Made by a program: the position numbers and the translations under genes
Assembly: GCA_022376925.1 (NCBI GenBank)
Contig: JAIOJX010000002.1
Location: 37,906,501-37,970,500 of the forward strand
DNA length: 64,000 nucleotides
Reading direction: 5' to 3'
Source of the DNA: Tragulus kanchil
Lineage: Eukaryota > Chordata > Mammalia > Artiodactyla > Tragulidae
The notes under the pieces: generated by a model
Told to the model about the DNA's origin: nothing
What the model saw: only the letters and a program-made list of their open reading frames with translations
The model's database searches: none
In this document: piece after piece, positions 1-11,210 of the stretch
How positions within the stretch are numbered: the first letter of the stretch is position 1
Layout: each line of letters starts with the position of its first letter

Positions 1-240
1 GTGTGCCTGTGTGTAATGTTTTGTTCTTTTTATGGACAAGATATGGACTTGTAGCTCTGTAATCCTTCACTGGAGCAGACTTACGGCCACTTACAATTTT
101 AAATGTTGACTGAAAACTCCACAGGCCTGGGACATCTGACCCGTCACATCAATGGGGACCAAGTGGGCAGCAAAGAGAGATGGAGGAGTGGTCTAGGGAC
201 ACCATGTTACAGCCCAGGTGGGCTGGGGTCCTGCCTGCAG

Positions 241-342
241 GGCCCACAAGCAGATGTACATCACAGGGCTGGATTTCACCCGCACCACGGGATTCTTCAA
301 GCTGGTCTGGTCCAAGCACAACCATTTGGCCGTCTCTCTAAG
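241..342 (+). CDS. candidate internal coding exon (unidentified gene)
   Basis: Seen: a pyrimidine-rich tract ending in CTGCCTGCAG directly precedes position 241, and a GT donor (CTAAG|GTACC) follows at 343. The 102-bp segment is open in the frame starting at 242, giving 33 codons with one base before and two after, so both introns would be phase 2. Third codon positions are mostly G or C, while flanking DNA is AT-rich. The peptide begins AHKQMYITGLDFTRTTGFF and continues with KLVWSKHNHLAVSL. Inference: it has the look of a real or pseudogenised exon. I do not recognise the protein and name no function. A nearby AG at 400-401 would leave only a 59-bp intron and a quick stop, so the partner exon, if any, probably lies outside what I can see. 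Confidence 0.3.
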
Positions 343-462
343 GTACCTTATTACTATTCATACTATCATTTCACTGTAATTTTAGTATTTGTTTATTCTA
401 GGGGAAGAAGAGATTCAAGTTGTGTCTCTCCAGAACCTTGGCAGAATTAGCCGATGGATTTG

Positions 463-660
463 AGGAGCTGACTCACTGGAAAAGACCTTGAGGCTGGGAA
501 AGATGGAGGGCAGAAGGAGAAGGGGGTGACAGAGGATGAGATGAGATGATTGGCTGGCATTACTGAGTCTGGGAGAACAGTGAAGGACAGGGAAGCCTTG
601 CTTGCTGCAGTTTGAGGGGTTGTAAAGACTTGGACATGACTTACTGACAGAATAACAACA
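463..660 (+). mobile_element. BovB (RTE) LINE 3' end fragment
   Basis: It reads like the 3' end of ruminant BovB. The phrases for GAGCTGACTCACTGGAAAAG, a GGGAAAGATGGAGGGCAGAAG stretch, GAGGATGAGATGAG and the final AAAGACTTGGACATGACTTA follow in the order of the BovB tail. It is heavily diverged and 5' truncated, with no intact reverse transcriptase. Confidence 0.8.
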
Positions 661-662
661 GA

Positions 663-1339
663 AAATAGCATTGTAGAAGGACAGGGAACTGAAGACCTGT
701 AGGTCTGCATACAGTGGGTCTAAAAGGCTTCATTCCTGGGCATAGGAGGACCCCAGGGTGAGCAGCAAATCCTTCTTTTTCTCGGGCAACGCCACACTCC
801 ATGGAGCCATCAGCTGTATCTTCTGTATCTTCTGCAGAGGCTGAGAGAAAGCTGAACATTCTTATGCTCTAAGTTTACACTGGCTGAACGAGTCTAGAGT
901 TTGTCCCAGTTTCACCCTGAGCACCCAATTTCTGACAGCAGAGAGCTGGAAGGCTCCTCAGGCTAGAGGGCTGTAGCTGTAACATGAGCTCAGCAGGAGG
1001 AGAGCAGAAGGGAGTTTCCCGAGCTGGCATTGAGCCCTTGCTCTGAGTCTGATGTTTCCTCCAAGAGGCTCATGGGGATGAGTTAGGACAGGAGAAGACC
1101 CTTCTCCATCATCACAGATATGATTATGTCCTTGTCGTATGTGCTCAGCCATCAGTGTTCTCAACTGGGTTTAACTGCAAAAATTTAGTGGATAGGAAGT
1201 GAAAACATAATGGACTAGACATGCCAGGGTCTGGTCCTCCCTCTAGGGAGTCAAAGGATGTAGAGTCCCATTTGGGAAGACCTCAGTCAAAGCTTCCATG
1301 GCTACCTACCCAGCTAGTAACTACAAAGACGGTGCCCTA
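663..1339. other. no recognised feature
   Basis: Single-copy DNA between a BovB end and a Bov-tA. Short open frames of about 70 codons occur on the minus strand, but none has family resemblance or coding-like context. I recognise no repeat. Confidence 0.5.
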
Positions 1340-1552
1340 GGAAGTGAAAGTGTCACTGACTCAGTCGTGTCTGGCTCTTTGTGACTCCAGGGACCGTACC
1401 TCTCTCCCTGGGATTATCCAGGCAGGAATACTGGAGTGGGTTGCCATGCCCTCTTCCAGGGGATCTTCCTGACCCAGGGATCAACCCTGCATCTCTTACA
1501 TCTCCTGCATTGGAAGGTGGGTTCTCTTCCACTAGCGCCACCTGGGAAGCCC
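1340..1552 (-). mobile_element. Bov-tA SINE
   Basis: Reverse-strand Bov-tA. It opens with the Bov-A tail complement (CTCAGTCGTGTCTGGCTCTT), passes through GGCAGGAATACTGGAGTGGG and closes with the tRNA-Glu head complement CCACCTGGGAAGCCC. It is nearly full length and moderately diverged. Confidence 0.9.
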
Positions 1553-3097
1553 ATTCTGGGTCCCGACTGGGAGCCATCAGCTTGTCAACAGATGCATGAG
1601 ATACTTCGATTGATTTATTATTTAACTTTGTCACAAATAAGTCTGAAAGTGGTTGGAAGTGTTGCGGAGCAAGTCCCCTGACCCCACGGCTGCCGTGGGC
1701 CCTGGCTCCCAGCCTCTGTCTAGCTTGATTCAAGGTGTTGCTGTTTTTTCACCTAATGCAGGGCTAACAGGATGCAACCTTGCTGGAGTGGCAGTTTTTC
1801 CTCCTCATTTCTGCCCCAGGATCTCCCACTCTTGGGACCACCCTTGACCATGAGGATCAGAGGGGTCACTGGATCAGAACTGCCCTCTCGCCTCGAGTTG
1901 GGATGTCCAGACTACTGCCTAGTGGAGACCAGCTTGGCAGTGCACCCTGGCGTATGGTCCCTCCTTTCTTGTCTCCCACTCCCTGGAACCACCTCCCTAC
2001 TAAACTGCACACCTGTCAGCCCTTGTCTCATGCTCTCCATTCTGGAGAATGCAGGCAGATGTCGCCATCACATTAAGATGCTGTCAGGGAGTCCAGAGCT
2101 TGATTTCTCTCCTCACGGATTGTGCAGGGGAACAAACTAGGTAGGTCTTAAGTTGTCCAAATTCAAGATGCAAATTCAAAATCAAAATTCAGGAGAGCAA
2201 TTTGCCTTTTTAAAAACAAATTTTTAAAAATTTTTTAGAACAGCTCTCTCTTGGGTTCACATGACTACGTATTTTCCTGGTGCCTCAAGTCCTTCCGTTT
2301 TTAATTTGTTGCTCAATTAAGTTTGTCATACAGGGCATGCCAAACCAGCCAATTTCTGTAGTAGTTTTTGTTTCCAGCCAGCTCAGGCAAGAGACAAAAT
2401 GGAAGACCTGCTGTTTGTAGCGAAAGGAAGACCCTTCCTACTGAATATGGCAGCGGGGACCATGTGAACTTTCAGAACCTCCCCCTCCATGTCCACCTAG
2501 GTCTTTAAATGTCCACTATTTCAGCATCACCCCTGTCTCCACGTACACGTTCTCTCTCCACCCTCCCTGACTCCCTCTCTTCCTTTCCCTAGCGCCTGTA
2601 TGCTCTCTGTGTCATCACTGTATATGATATGCTCTCCCTAGACGTTTTATACAAAGAGTGAGAAAACACAGTTTGATCATCTCTGAGAGACCTTCATTAT
2701 ACATTTAAGGACTGCAATTACTGGTCAAGATACGGCCTTGCTTCATAAAATATCATGAAGGAATATGAAATTACATGCAGGCCCACGTCAGGTGAAAGAG
2801 AAGCATGAATAAGACACAGCAACTAGTGCAACAGAAAATGTGACTGGATTAACAGAGCATCTTAATTCAAGAGCCCAGCTAGGGCTCCAGAAACCTCCAT
2901 GTGGACATTTCTAGGAAGAATTCTTTCTGTTGAAAGATAAACCCTGGTGGGAAGAGACCCTGAGGCTCTTCCCAGATGGCCTTGGTCCCCCCTCCTGCCA
3001 TTTCCACTGTTTAATGATGGGAGTCACATTCACTTTGGGGGAAGAGCTAGGCAAGATGTAACTTCATCACACGGAAATATTTTAGACTTAAATATAA
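1553..3097. other. no recognised gene or repeat
   Basis: The stretch holds overlapping open frames at 1653-2140 (up to 122 codons, rich in Ser, Pro and Leu) with no domain I recognise and no exon-like borders. The region near 2200-2240 is AT-rich. I support no feature here. Confidence 0.5.
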
Positions 3098-3303
3098 AGC
3101 TGCTGGTGGTTCAGATGGCAAAGAATCTGCCTGCAATGTGGGAGACCCAGGTTTAATCTCTGGATGGAGAAGATTCCCTGGAGAAGGGAATGGTTACCCA
3201 CTCCAGGATTCTTGCCTGGAGAATCCTATGGTCAGAGGAGCCTGGTGGCTAGAGTCCATGGGGTTGCAAAAGAATCGGACACAACTGAGAGGCTAACCAC
3301 CAA
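3098..3303 (+). mobile_element. Bov-tA SINE
   Basis: Forward Bov-tA. The diverged head GCTGGTGGTTCAGATGGCAAAG, the middle GATTCTTGCCTGGAGAATCC, and the tail ending CGGACACAACTGAGAGGC are all in order. Confidence 0.9.
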
Positions 3304-3425
3304 CAGCCAACAGTTATCACATTAGGCAGCACTTTGATGGCAATGCTGTATCTCATTTTCTGCAGCTACCATTCACCATGTGAGTTTGGCAATTGGCATC
3401 TTGTTTTTCTCCCCCATCATGCCTC

Positions 3426-3668
3426 TTTTATTTATATTTATTTTCATACATCTTTTTATTCTTTGGCCTGTGTGGGTCTCCCATTGCAGTGGCCTCTCTC
3501 ACTGCAGAGCACTGGCTCTGGGCGCATGCGCTCCATAGGACTGGCTCGCCATTGGACACACCGGGCCAGCTGTTCTACGGCACGCAGGATCTTCCGGGGC
3601 CAGGGATCAAACCGGTGCCCCTGACACTGCAAGGCAGACTCTTTACCCACTGGACCACTAGGGAAGCC
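3426..3668 (-). mobile_element. CHR-type tRNA-Glu SINE
   Basis: Reverse-strand CHR element. A T-rich tail and TTCTTTGGCCTGTGTGGGTC are followed by a GGATCTTCCGGGGCCAGGGA core and the tRNA-head complement ACTGGACCACTAGGGAAGCC. Confidence 0.8.
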
Positions 3669-4119
3669 CCTGCATCTCATTTGTTCTGGCTGAAAGGTCA
3701 GGCAGACTTCTTTTTCTCCTGTGTAAAATGTCATAAAAGTCGAAGTTATTAGAGGGAACATTTGTTTTTACTATAATATTTTGCTGAGTTCTATGTCAGA
3801 TATGGTTCTTTAGGATTAAAGAATGTTAATTAAGTTTGAGGCAATCATTAAAAAGATACAGCGCTACACTTCTATTTAATAATGGTCACAAATACTATTT
3901 GACTGCAAGGTCTCATTCGAGAATGACTTTAGCAGAGTGTACCCTGGAAGCAACTCAAACCTATAAAGACTGTAATTACCATGTGGTTGAGGGCGGGGGG
4001 AGGGGCTTGTTTTAACTCTGGTTTGACTTCTGTGCCATTTCCAGCAATGAATTAATAATATCGTTGGTTAGAAATTAAAGAGAAAATTGCCTTAAACATA
4101 GTACTTGAGCAGTCTGTGT

Positions 4120-4453
4120 ACTTTGTTTATTTTTGGCTGCTCTGTGTCTTTGCTGCTGAGCAGGCCTTTTCTCTGGTTTCAGGGAGCAAGAGCCCCTCCC
4201 TAGTTGCTGTGTGGGGGCTTCTCACTGGAGTGGCTTCTCTTGTTGCACAGGCTCTTGGGTGCCGAGGTTTCAGTAGCTGCAGCATATGGGCTCAGTAGTT
4301 GTAGCTCAAAGGCCCTAGAGCTTGGGCTCAGTAGCTGGGACACATGAGCTTTAGTCACTCTGTTGCATGTGGGATCTTCCTGGACCAGGGATTAAATCTG
4401 TATCTTCTGAATTGACAGGTGGATTCTTAACCACTGGACCACTCAGGAAGTCC
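4120..4453 (-). mobile_element. CHR-2-like tRNA-Glu SINE, copy 1
   Basis: Reverse-strand full-length CHR-type element. TTTATTTTTGGCTGCTCTG at its 3' tail side, repeated CTCAGTAG phrases, GTGGGATCTTCCTGGACCAG and the head complement ACTGGACCACTCAGGAAGTC. It lies wholly inside duplication 1. Confidence 0.85.
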
Positions 4454-4762
4454 CCAGTTTGAATACTTTAAAAGCACTGACTTCCCCTCATCTTCTTGAT
4501 CTGGTGAGACTATAATGTGATCTTCTAAGAAAGAAATAGACTTCAAGCGTATATTGAAATATTTAATTTTTATAAATGGGGAAAATCTACCAACTCCAAT
4601 AAAAGGGCCCTGACCCAAAGGCCAAAGTGAGCAAACTGTGAAGCAAATCAGAGCTCTTGTGGCTGCCCTGACCCTCTCACATAGGTGTCAGCTGAGCTCA
4701 TGCTGTGGTTTCCGCACAAGGCAGACAACCCTTTCATCCTATGTCCCCTGCATGCCTACGTG

Positions 4763-4800
4763 CTAGGTTTCTCAGTGGAGTCCAACTCTTTGTGATTCCA
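4763..4800 (-). mobile_element. Bov-tA SINE cut by a duplication junction
   Basis: Only the first part of the reverse-strand SINE is present, ending at GTGATTCCA exactly where the duplicated unit restarts. The intact version is at 5853-6053. Confidence 0.8.
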
Positions 4801-5209
4801 CTTTTTCTCCTGTGTAAAATGTCATAAAGTCGAAGTTATTAGAGGGAACATTTGTTTTTACTATAATATTTTGCTGAGTTCTATGTCAGATATGGTTCTT
4901 TAGGATTAAAGAATGTTAATTAAGTTTGAGGCAATCATTAAAAAGATACAGCGCTACACTTCTATTTAATAATGGTCACAAATACTATTTGACTGCAAGG
5001 TCTCATTCGAGAATGACTTTAGCAGAGTGTACCCTGGAAGCAACTCAAACCTATAAAGACTGTAATTACCATGTGGTTGAGGGCGGGGGGAGGGGCTTGT
5101 TTTAACTCTGGTTTGACTTCTGTGCCATTTCCAGCAATGAATTAATAATATCGTTGGTTAGAAATTAAAGAGAAAATTGCCTTAAACATAGTACTTGAGC
5201 AGTCTGTGT

Positions 5210-5543
5210 ACTTTGTTTATTTTTGGCTGCTCTGTGTCTTTGCTGCTGAGCAGGCCTTTTCTCTGGTTTCAGGGAGCAAGAGCCCCTCCCTAGTTGCTGT
5301 GTGGGGGCTTCTCACTGGAGTGGCTTCTCTTGTTGCACAGGCTCTTGGGTGCCGAGGTTTCAGTAGCTGCAGCATATGGGCTCAGTAGTTGTAGCTCAAA
5401 GGCCCTAGAGCTTGGGCTCAGTAGCTGGGACACATGAGCTTTAGTCACTCTGTTGCATGTGGGATCTTCCTGGACCAGGGATTAAATCTGTATCTTCTGA
5501 ATTGACAGGTGGATTCTTAACCACTGGACCACTCAGGAAGTCC
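5210..5543 (-). mobile_element. CHR-2-like tRNA-Glu SINE, copy 2
   Basis: Second copy of the element at 4120-4453, identical as far as I can see, carried by duplication 1 and not by a separate insertion. Confidence 0.85.
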
Positions 5544-5852
5544 CCAGTTTGAATACTTTAAAAGCACTGACTTCCCCTCATCTTCTTGATCTGGTGAGAC
5601 TATAATGTGATCTTCTAAGAAAGAAATAGACTTCAAGCGTATATTGAAATATTTAATTTTTATAAATGGGGAAAATCTACCAACTCCAATAAAAGGGCCC
5701 TGACCCAAAGGCCAAAGTGAGCAAACTGTGAAGCAAATCAGAGCTCTTGTGGCTGCCCTGACCCTCTCACATAGGTGTCAGCTGAGCTCATGCTGTGGTT
5801 TCCGCACAAGGCAGACAACCCTTTCATCCTATGTCCCCTGCATGCCTATGTG

Positions 5853-6053
5853 CTAGGTTTCTCAGTGGAGTCCAACTCTTTGTGATTCCATGGACTGTAG
5901 CCCACCAGGGCCCTCTGTTCATGGCATTCTTCAGGCAAGAATACTGGAGTAGGTTGCCATTTCCTCCTCAAGGGGATTTTCTGACCCAAGGATCGAACCT
6001 GCATCTCCTGCATTGGCAGGTGGGTTCTTTACTGCTGAGACACCAGGGAAGCC
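5853..6053 (-). mobile_element. Bov-tA SINE
   Basis: Full reverse-strand Bov-tA spanning the end of duplication 1. GTGATTCCATGGACTGTAGC is uninterrupted here, then GCAAGAATACTGGAGTAGG and the closing ACACCAGGGAAGCCC. Confidence 0.9.
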
Positions 6054-6975
6054 CAATGCAACTAATGTACCTGCATTTAAAATCCAAATAAAACAATTGT
6101 ACTTCTGTGAAAAGAAGCCTACCCACTGTGAGTTTTCACAGTACTTGTGCCAAAAATCGGAACAATCCTCTTTCTCTTCTCCTTTCCTAGAACACCTGGC
6201 TTCCACAGAGCAGAGTTACGTTTTGTTTGGGGACCTGTTGGCTGTTTTAGATGTTACAGCGAGTAAGCTAATTTATACTGAACTCAAGTCTCTTTCCTCA
6301 TCCTGGATAGTTAGCTAAGGGCTAGGTAAGTACATCTACTCCTGCAAATTACAGGGCAACTTCCGAGTCCACAAGTGAAGTGCTGAGGTTATATAAAAGT
6401 CAAGTAACTGGCTTTACTTTTTTTCTCACTAAAAATAGTCATTGTTTGAACCAACCTTTAGCTCTGTTGTTTCTCATCATTAAGACACTGTTTTTCAGAT
6501 CAGTATAGAATACCTTAGCCTGCTTAGCCTGATGCAACCCATGGCAGGGCAGTGGCTGCTGGTTCTGAAGCTCTCTTGTTCTGCAAAGCCAGCACGAGAT
6601 TAGATGCAGACATGCAAGGGGCAGGGGGAGAAGCCAGTTTTACTTTGCAGTAAGAAATTGCAGGGGGTGGATTGGGAACCATAGTAAGTGCTGGTAAGGC
6701 TCATCTTTATTTTACTTCTTCGGCCAATGTTGGCTCCTTCATGATCACATTTCTTCGCTGAGAGGTACCAATTAAGGACTGTGCAATCATACATACAAGA
6801 ATTTCATCTCTACCACTGCCTAACTGGGAAAGCTCAGGAGATCATGGCATCTTTCCAAGTAACTTTTAAGATTTATCTCTAAGATGAGAATTAATTAGTG
6901 ACTTTCTAGGCCTGTAAAGGGTAAGAGACGAAAATAGCTTTAGTCTAATGAGAGTCCTTAACGTGTCACTGTATT
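6054..6975. other. no recognised feature
   Basis: Single-copy sequence with mixed base composition. Short open frames only, no repeat family recognised. Confidence 0.5.
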
Positions 6976-7003
6976 ATGTGTGTGTATGTTTGTGTGTGTG
7001 TGT
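6976..7003. repeat. (TG)n microsatellite
   Basis: Imperfect run of TG units with one TATG and one TTTG interruption, directly abutting the 5' side of the reverse Bov-tA. Confidence 0.85.
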
Positions 7004-7216
7004 TCAGTCACTCCATCATGTCTGTCTCTTTGCGACTCCCTGGACTGTAGCCCGCCAGGCTCCTCTGTCTATGGGATTTCCCAAGTAAGAATCCTGGAGT
7101 GGGTTGCCATTTCCTTCTCTAGAGGATCTTCTTGAGTCAGGGATCAAATCCTCATCTCCTGAGTCTCCTGCCTTGGCAGATGGAGTCTTTACCCCTGAGC
7201 TCCCTGGGAAGCCCAT
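7004..7216 (-). mobile_element. Bov-tA SINE
   Basis: Reverse-strand element. TCAGTCACTCCATCATGTCTG, then AGAATCCTGGAGTGGGTTGC, ending AGCTCCCTGGGAAGCCC. Confidence 0.9.
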
Positions 7217-7325
7217 TATACATGTATTATATCATGTGGATTTTACCATTGCCTTGGCAGGCAGAGTCTTTACCCCTGAGCCCCCGGGGAAGCCCATTGT
7301 ATTACAGCATGTGTATTTTGTAGCT
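7170..7325 (+). repeat. old local tandem duplication, about 81-bp period, of a SINE end
   Basis: GCCTTGGCAG recurs at 7170 and 7251. Both halves contain GAGTCTTTACCCCTGAGC, a GGGAAGCCCATT block and a TCATGTGGATTTT or GCATGTGTATTTT tail. The two halves differ at many sites, so this duplication is much older than the kb-scale ones. Confidence 0.8.
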
Positions 7326-7377
7326 TTTCCCATGATTTCCTGAGATTCACCATTATGTACTATGTAGTTTCCTCCAG

Positions 7378-7490
7378 CAGAGTATAAACTCCTTAAGAGG
7401 AGGGATCATGACTTATTCATCTCTGTAGACCCGCAGTGACATAGTACAGCTTCTTGCCCATGAATTAATGTAAATAAATAAACTGGTAAT
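7378..7490 (+). mobile_element. L2/MIR-like 3' end
   Basis: AAACTCCTTAAGAGGAGGGA followed by ATCTCTGTAGACCCGCAGTG, ACATAGTACA and TAAATAAATAAACTGG matches the order of the conserved L2 3' end (length-of-stay TCCTTGAGGGCAGGGA, CCCAGCACCTAG, AATAAATG). Diverged. Confidence 0.6.
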
Positions 7491-8159
7491 AAACTGGAAA
7501 ATGATTATTTTCACATTTTTATTCCTACAACAGAACAACCCTTAGGAACACTGCAAATGACTTCAGTGCACTAACTAGCCAGCACCAGAAGAGATATATT
7601 TGATACAGGAGAAGAACTTAGATATTTAATGTTTCATAGCATGTTAATAGTTAAGCAACAATGCCCTTTTTTGGTAGTAAAACTATTTAAAATTCACCAA
7701 AGAGTCCCAGGCTGAAAAATGTTCTTTTGAGTATCAGGTAAAAACGTTATGAGTCTAGGTTTTACTTTTCTTTTGAATTTTTCTTTGAAAAAAAATGACA
7801 GAAAAAATAGGTAATGTAAGAATGCCTTTGATCTGACTTGATTTGAATTTTTCCCTGTGTTTTTCTCTTTTTCTCTCTCACTCAGAAACACAGAATGTCA
7901 CAATGGCCCTAACGGTTTCGCACAGGAAAAATTAGATGCAGAGAGAGCAAGCTGCCACAAAGACAAAAATGAACAAAAGTCAGATAATTTACAATTTCTT
8001 GGGAGACACTGCTCTTCTGTTTTGACAATATGTACTGTGCTGGAACATTCTTATCCTACAATTTCAATCTTGAAGCCACATTTGATTATCACTAGATGTT
8101 CTTTCTAACTGTGGAGTTATGTTGCCTTGTTTGTTAATTTGTCACATCTGATGATAGAG

Positions 8160-8375
8160 AGGGCCTCCCAAATGGCACAAGTGGTAAAGAACCCACCTTC
8201 CCACGTACACGTAAGAGACATAGGTTCAATCCTTGGGTCAGGAAGATCCCCTGGAAGAGGGCATGGCAACACACTCCAGTATGCTTGCCTGGAGAATCCC
8301 CATAGAGAGAGGAGCCTGGCGGGCTACAGTCCACACAGTTGAAAAGAGTCGGACACAACTGAAGCCAGTTAGTAC
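8160..8375 (+). mobile_element. Bov-tA SINE, copy 1
   Basis: Forward element. Diverged head CCCAAATGGCACAAGTGG, core GTATGCTTGCCTGGAGAATC, tail GAGTCGGACACAACTGAAG. Lies inside duplication 2. Confidence 0.9.
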
Positions 8376-8380
8376 ACACA

Positions 8381-8731
8381 ATGATAGAGAAGCTTATAGC
8401 AACTCTTCCTGAAAAGAAGGAAGCACTGTCCTATATGGGACACTATGTTGAGCCTAGGTGTCTGGTGAGAGCAGACAAATTCACTCCCAGGAAAACACCC
8501 TGCCTCTGTGTCCCCCTCTCAGACCATTTCAAGCAAGTGACCACCCTGTGTGGCCTGAGTCCAGGACCAGAATCAATACCTCATTGTTTCTCAATAGATA
8601 CGTCCATATGGCAAGCATCAGCCCACAGTTCTAAGACAGCTCATTTCACAGAAAGTCAGAACTGCACATGGCTTATTTCTGTTTGTGTGGAGAAGAGAAG
8701 CGAGGCCCTGAGGCCAGCCCTGCGTTGCTGA
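8381..8731 (+). other. 116-codon open frame of unknown meaning, copy 1
   Basis: Open from ATG at 8381 to a stop after 8731. I recognise no domain, signal peptide or family. It starts just after a SINE tail and has no exon-like borders. In the second copy (9522-9872) it stays open with one Gln-to-Lys change and a synonymous change. Chance openness is the simplest view. Confidence 0.25.
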
Positions 8732-9301
8732 TGCTGCCAGTGACTCCCCAGTCCAGGTGAAAAACAAGATCTTTAATGTTTCATAGCATGTTAATAGTTA
8801 AGCAACAATGCCCTTTTTTGGTAGTAAAACTATTGAAAATTCACCAAAGAGCCCCAGGCGGAAAAATGTTCTTTTGAGTATCAGGTAAAACGTTATGAGT
8901 CTAGGTTTTACTTTTCTTTTGAATTTTCTTTGAAAAAATGACAGAAAAATAGGTAATGTAAGAATGCCTTTGATCTGACTTGATTTGAATTTTTCCCTGT
9001 GTTTTTCTCTTTTTCTCTCTCACTCAGAAACACAGAATGTCACAATGGCCCTAACGGTTTCGCACAGGAAAAATTAGATGCAGAGAGAGCAAGCTGCCAC
9101 AAAGACAAAAATGAACAAAAGTCAGATAATTTACAATTTCTTGGGAGACACTGCTCTTCTGTTTTGACAATATGTACTGTGCTGGAACATTCTTATCCTA
9201 CAATTTCAATCTTGAAGCCACATTTGATTATCACTAGATGTTCTTTCTAACTGTGGAGTTATGTTGCCTTGTTTGTTAATTTGTCACATCTGATGATAGA
9301 G

Positions 9302-9516
9302 AGGGCCTCCCAAATGGCACAAGTGGTAAAGAACCCACTTCCCCATGTACACGTAAGAGACATAGGTTCAATCCTTGGGTCAGGAAGATCCCCTGGAAGA
9401 GGGCATGGCAACACACTCCAGTATGCTTGCCTGGAGAATCCCCATAGAGAGAGGAGCCTGGCGGGCTACAGTCCACACAGTTGAAAGAGTCGGACACAAC
9501 TGAAGCCAGTTAGTAC
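9302..9516 (+). mobile_element. Bov-tA SINE, copy 2
   Basis: Second copy of the SINE at 8160-8375. It differs at the CCACCTTCCCACG / CCACTTCCCCATG site and in one A-run. Confidence 0.9.
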
Positions 9517-9521
9517 ACACA

Positions 9522-9872
9522 ATGATAGAGAAGCTTATAGCAACTCTTCCTGAAAAGAAGGAAGCACTGTCCTATATGGGACACTATGTTGAGCCTAGGT
9601 GTCTGGTGAGAGCAGACAAATTCACTCCCAGGAAAACACCCTGCCTCTGTGTCCCCCTCTCAGACCATTTCAAGCAAGTGACCACCCTGTGTGGCCTGAG
9701 TCCAGGACCAGAATCAATACCTCATTGCTTCTCAATAGATACGTCCATATGGCAAGCATCAGCCCACAGTTCTAAGACAGCTCATTTCACAGAAAGTAAG
9801 AACTGCACATGGCTTATTTCTGTTTGTGTGGAGAAGAGAAGCGAGGCCCTGAGGCCAGCCCTGCGTTGCTGA
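9522..9872 (+). other. 116-codon open frame of unknown meaning, copy 2
   Basis: Duplicate of the open frame at 8381-8731. It carries one replacement (Gln to Lys) and remains open, which says little given how recent or artificial the duplication is. Confidence 0.25.
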
Positions 9873-10296
9873 TGCTGCCAGTGTCTCCTGCATTCTTCCA
9901 GTGGGCAGCAGGTGTTCAGTTAAACACTGTGGATGTAAACAAACTTCTCTGGATTTTTACTTTAATCTAGAACAACCATTTAATAATAATCAAAGTATTT
10001 ATAATATAATATTTGTCTTCACCAATCTGTTCTTTTTGTGCCCACTTGTCATGAATCAAATAGAAGAAAGACATAAGCCAGTGAGTCAGGCCAACCAGGG
10101 TAATTTTGCAGGAAGATATCTGCAAAATTGAAGATCATCTTGGCTTATCCCAGTTCCAAACCTAGAATGATTCAGTGTCAGCAGAGACATAAATCCAAGC
10201 CAACTGAGGCTGTTTAGCATTGAGCCGACTTTGTCCTGGTTTCTGCCCAACTCTAAACTCTGGTTCTAGTGAATGAATCACATCCTGATATGTTTT

Positions 10297-10507
10297 TAGG
10301 TGGTGCTAGTGGTAAAGAACCCATCTCCTAATGCAGGAGCTGTAAGAGATGCTGGTTCAATCTATGGGTCAGGAAGATCCTCTGGAGGACGGCATGGCAG
10401 CCCACTCCAGCATTCTTGCCTGGAGAATCCCTGGACAGAGGTGCCTGATGGGCTACAATCCACAAGGTTGCAGAATCGGACACACCTGAAGCACAACTTA
10501 GCACTAC
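10297..10507 (+). mobile_element. Bov-tA SINE
   Basis: Forward element with a short head (GGTGGTGCTAGTGGTAAAG), the core GCATTCTTGCCTGGAGAATC and tail CGGACACACCTGAAGC. Confidence 0.9.
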
Positions 10508-11210
10508 CAGGGACATGGCTTCCTGTCCTTTATTTGGGCTCTGACTCCATCTAGACTGTAGCCATCACCCTTGAGCTCAGGGTCCTGCTCTGAAGCTCAG
10601 CCCTTTTGGTTGAGCTCCCTCCCACAGACCTCTTTGCCGCCGATCAATGCTGTATGCTGTTGGTGTTGTCCTGACAACATGCTCTTCCTGACCACTTGCA
10701 GTCCAGGTTGTCCACTGTGGTGTCTGTCACCCACAGCAGGGCAGAGACCTCTAGACACTAAGCCTCCCCACACTGCCCAGGCCCAGCATGGGCCAGATCA
10801 CAGTCTGTCATGATCACTGGTGGCCAAAAGCCCAGAACTGACTCTCAACGACTCTCAGCTTAAAACTCCACAGCACCAGCTCCTGTCCATGAAGACTTCA
10901 GAGCCAATATTAATAGCCAACACAGGAATGCTGTTTAACATAAATCTTGCTTTCTCAGATGTGATATGACTGATGTTTCCTAACAAAATGAAATGACGAC
11001 AGCATAGGATATTTCATTTTACCAAAGCCTTGCTCAAAAACCTAGACTAAAGCCCAGATCCAAAGAGTAAATCTGAAGTTTACTGACACTTAATTATTCA
11101 TGATTAATTTTTCAGAGACATTTTAGATGCAAAACAGACTAATTCCAGGCTGCCTTAGATATAAGTAATGATTTTGACTGCTCATCCCCTATGATAGCAT
11201 GCCAAGTTTA

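Larger units (their letters stand above)
3710..5890 (+). repeat. tandem duplication 1 (3710-4800 / 4801-5890)
   Basis: Two head-to-tail copies of a 1.09-kb unit. Differences seen are few: one A lost in an A-run near 4828, and C/T at 4759/5849. Each unit carries a CHR SINE and the first 40 or so bases of a reverse Bov-tA. The junction is abrupt with no filler: copy one stops inside the Bov-tA at GTGATTCCA and restarts at CTTTTTCTCC, while copy two reads on through the full SINE. Confidence 0.97.
7625..9883 (+). repeat. tandem duplication 2 (7625-8742 / 8772-9883)
   Basis: Two direct copies of about 1.11 kb joined by 29 bases of filler (8743-8771). Copies differ by substitutions (GAGTCCCAGGCTG against GAGCCCCAGGCGG) and by shorter A-runs in copy two. 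The unit holds one forward Bov-tA and a 116-codon open frame. Confidence 0.96.

Noticed and set aside
8381..8731. 116-codon open frame, duplicated at 9522
   Set aside because: No domain, no exon borders, begins right after a SINE tail. Intactness in the second copy is uninformative because the copies are nearly identical. Listed only as 'other'.
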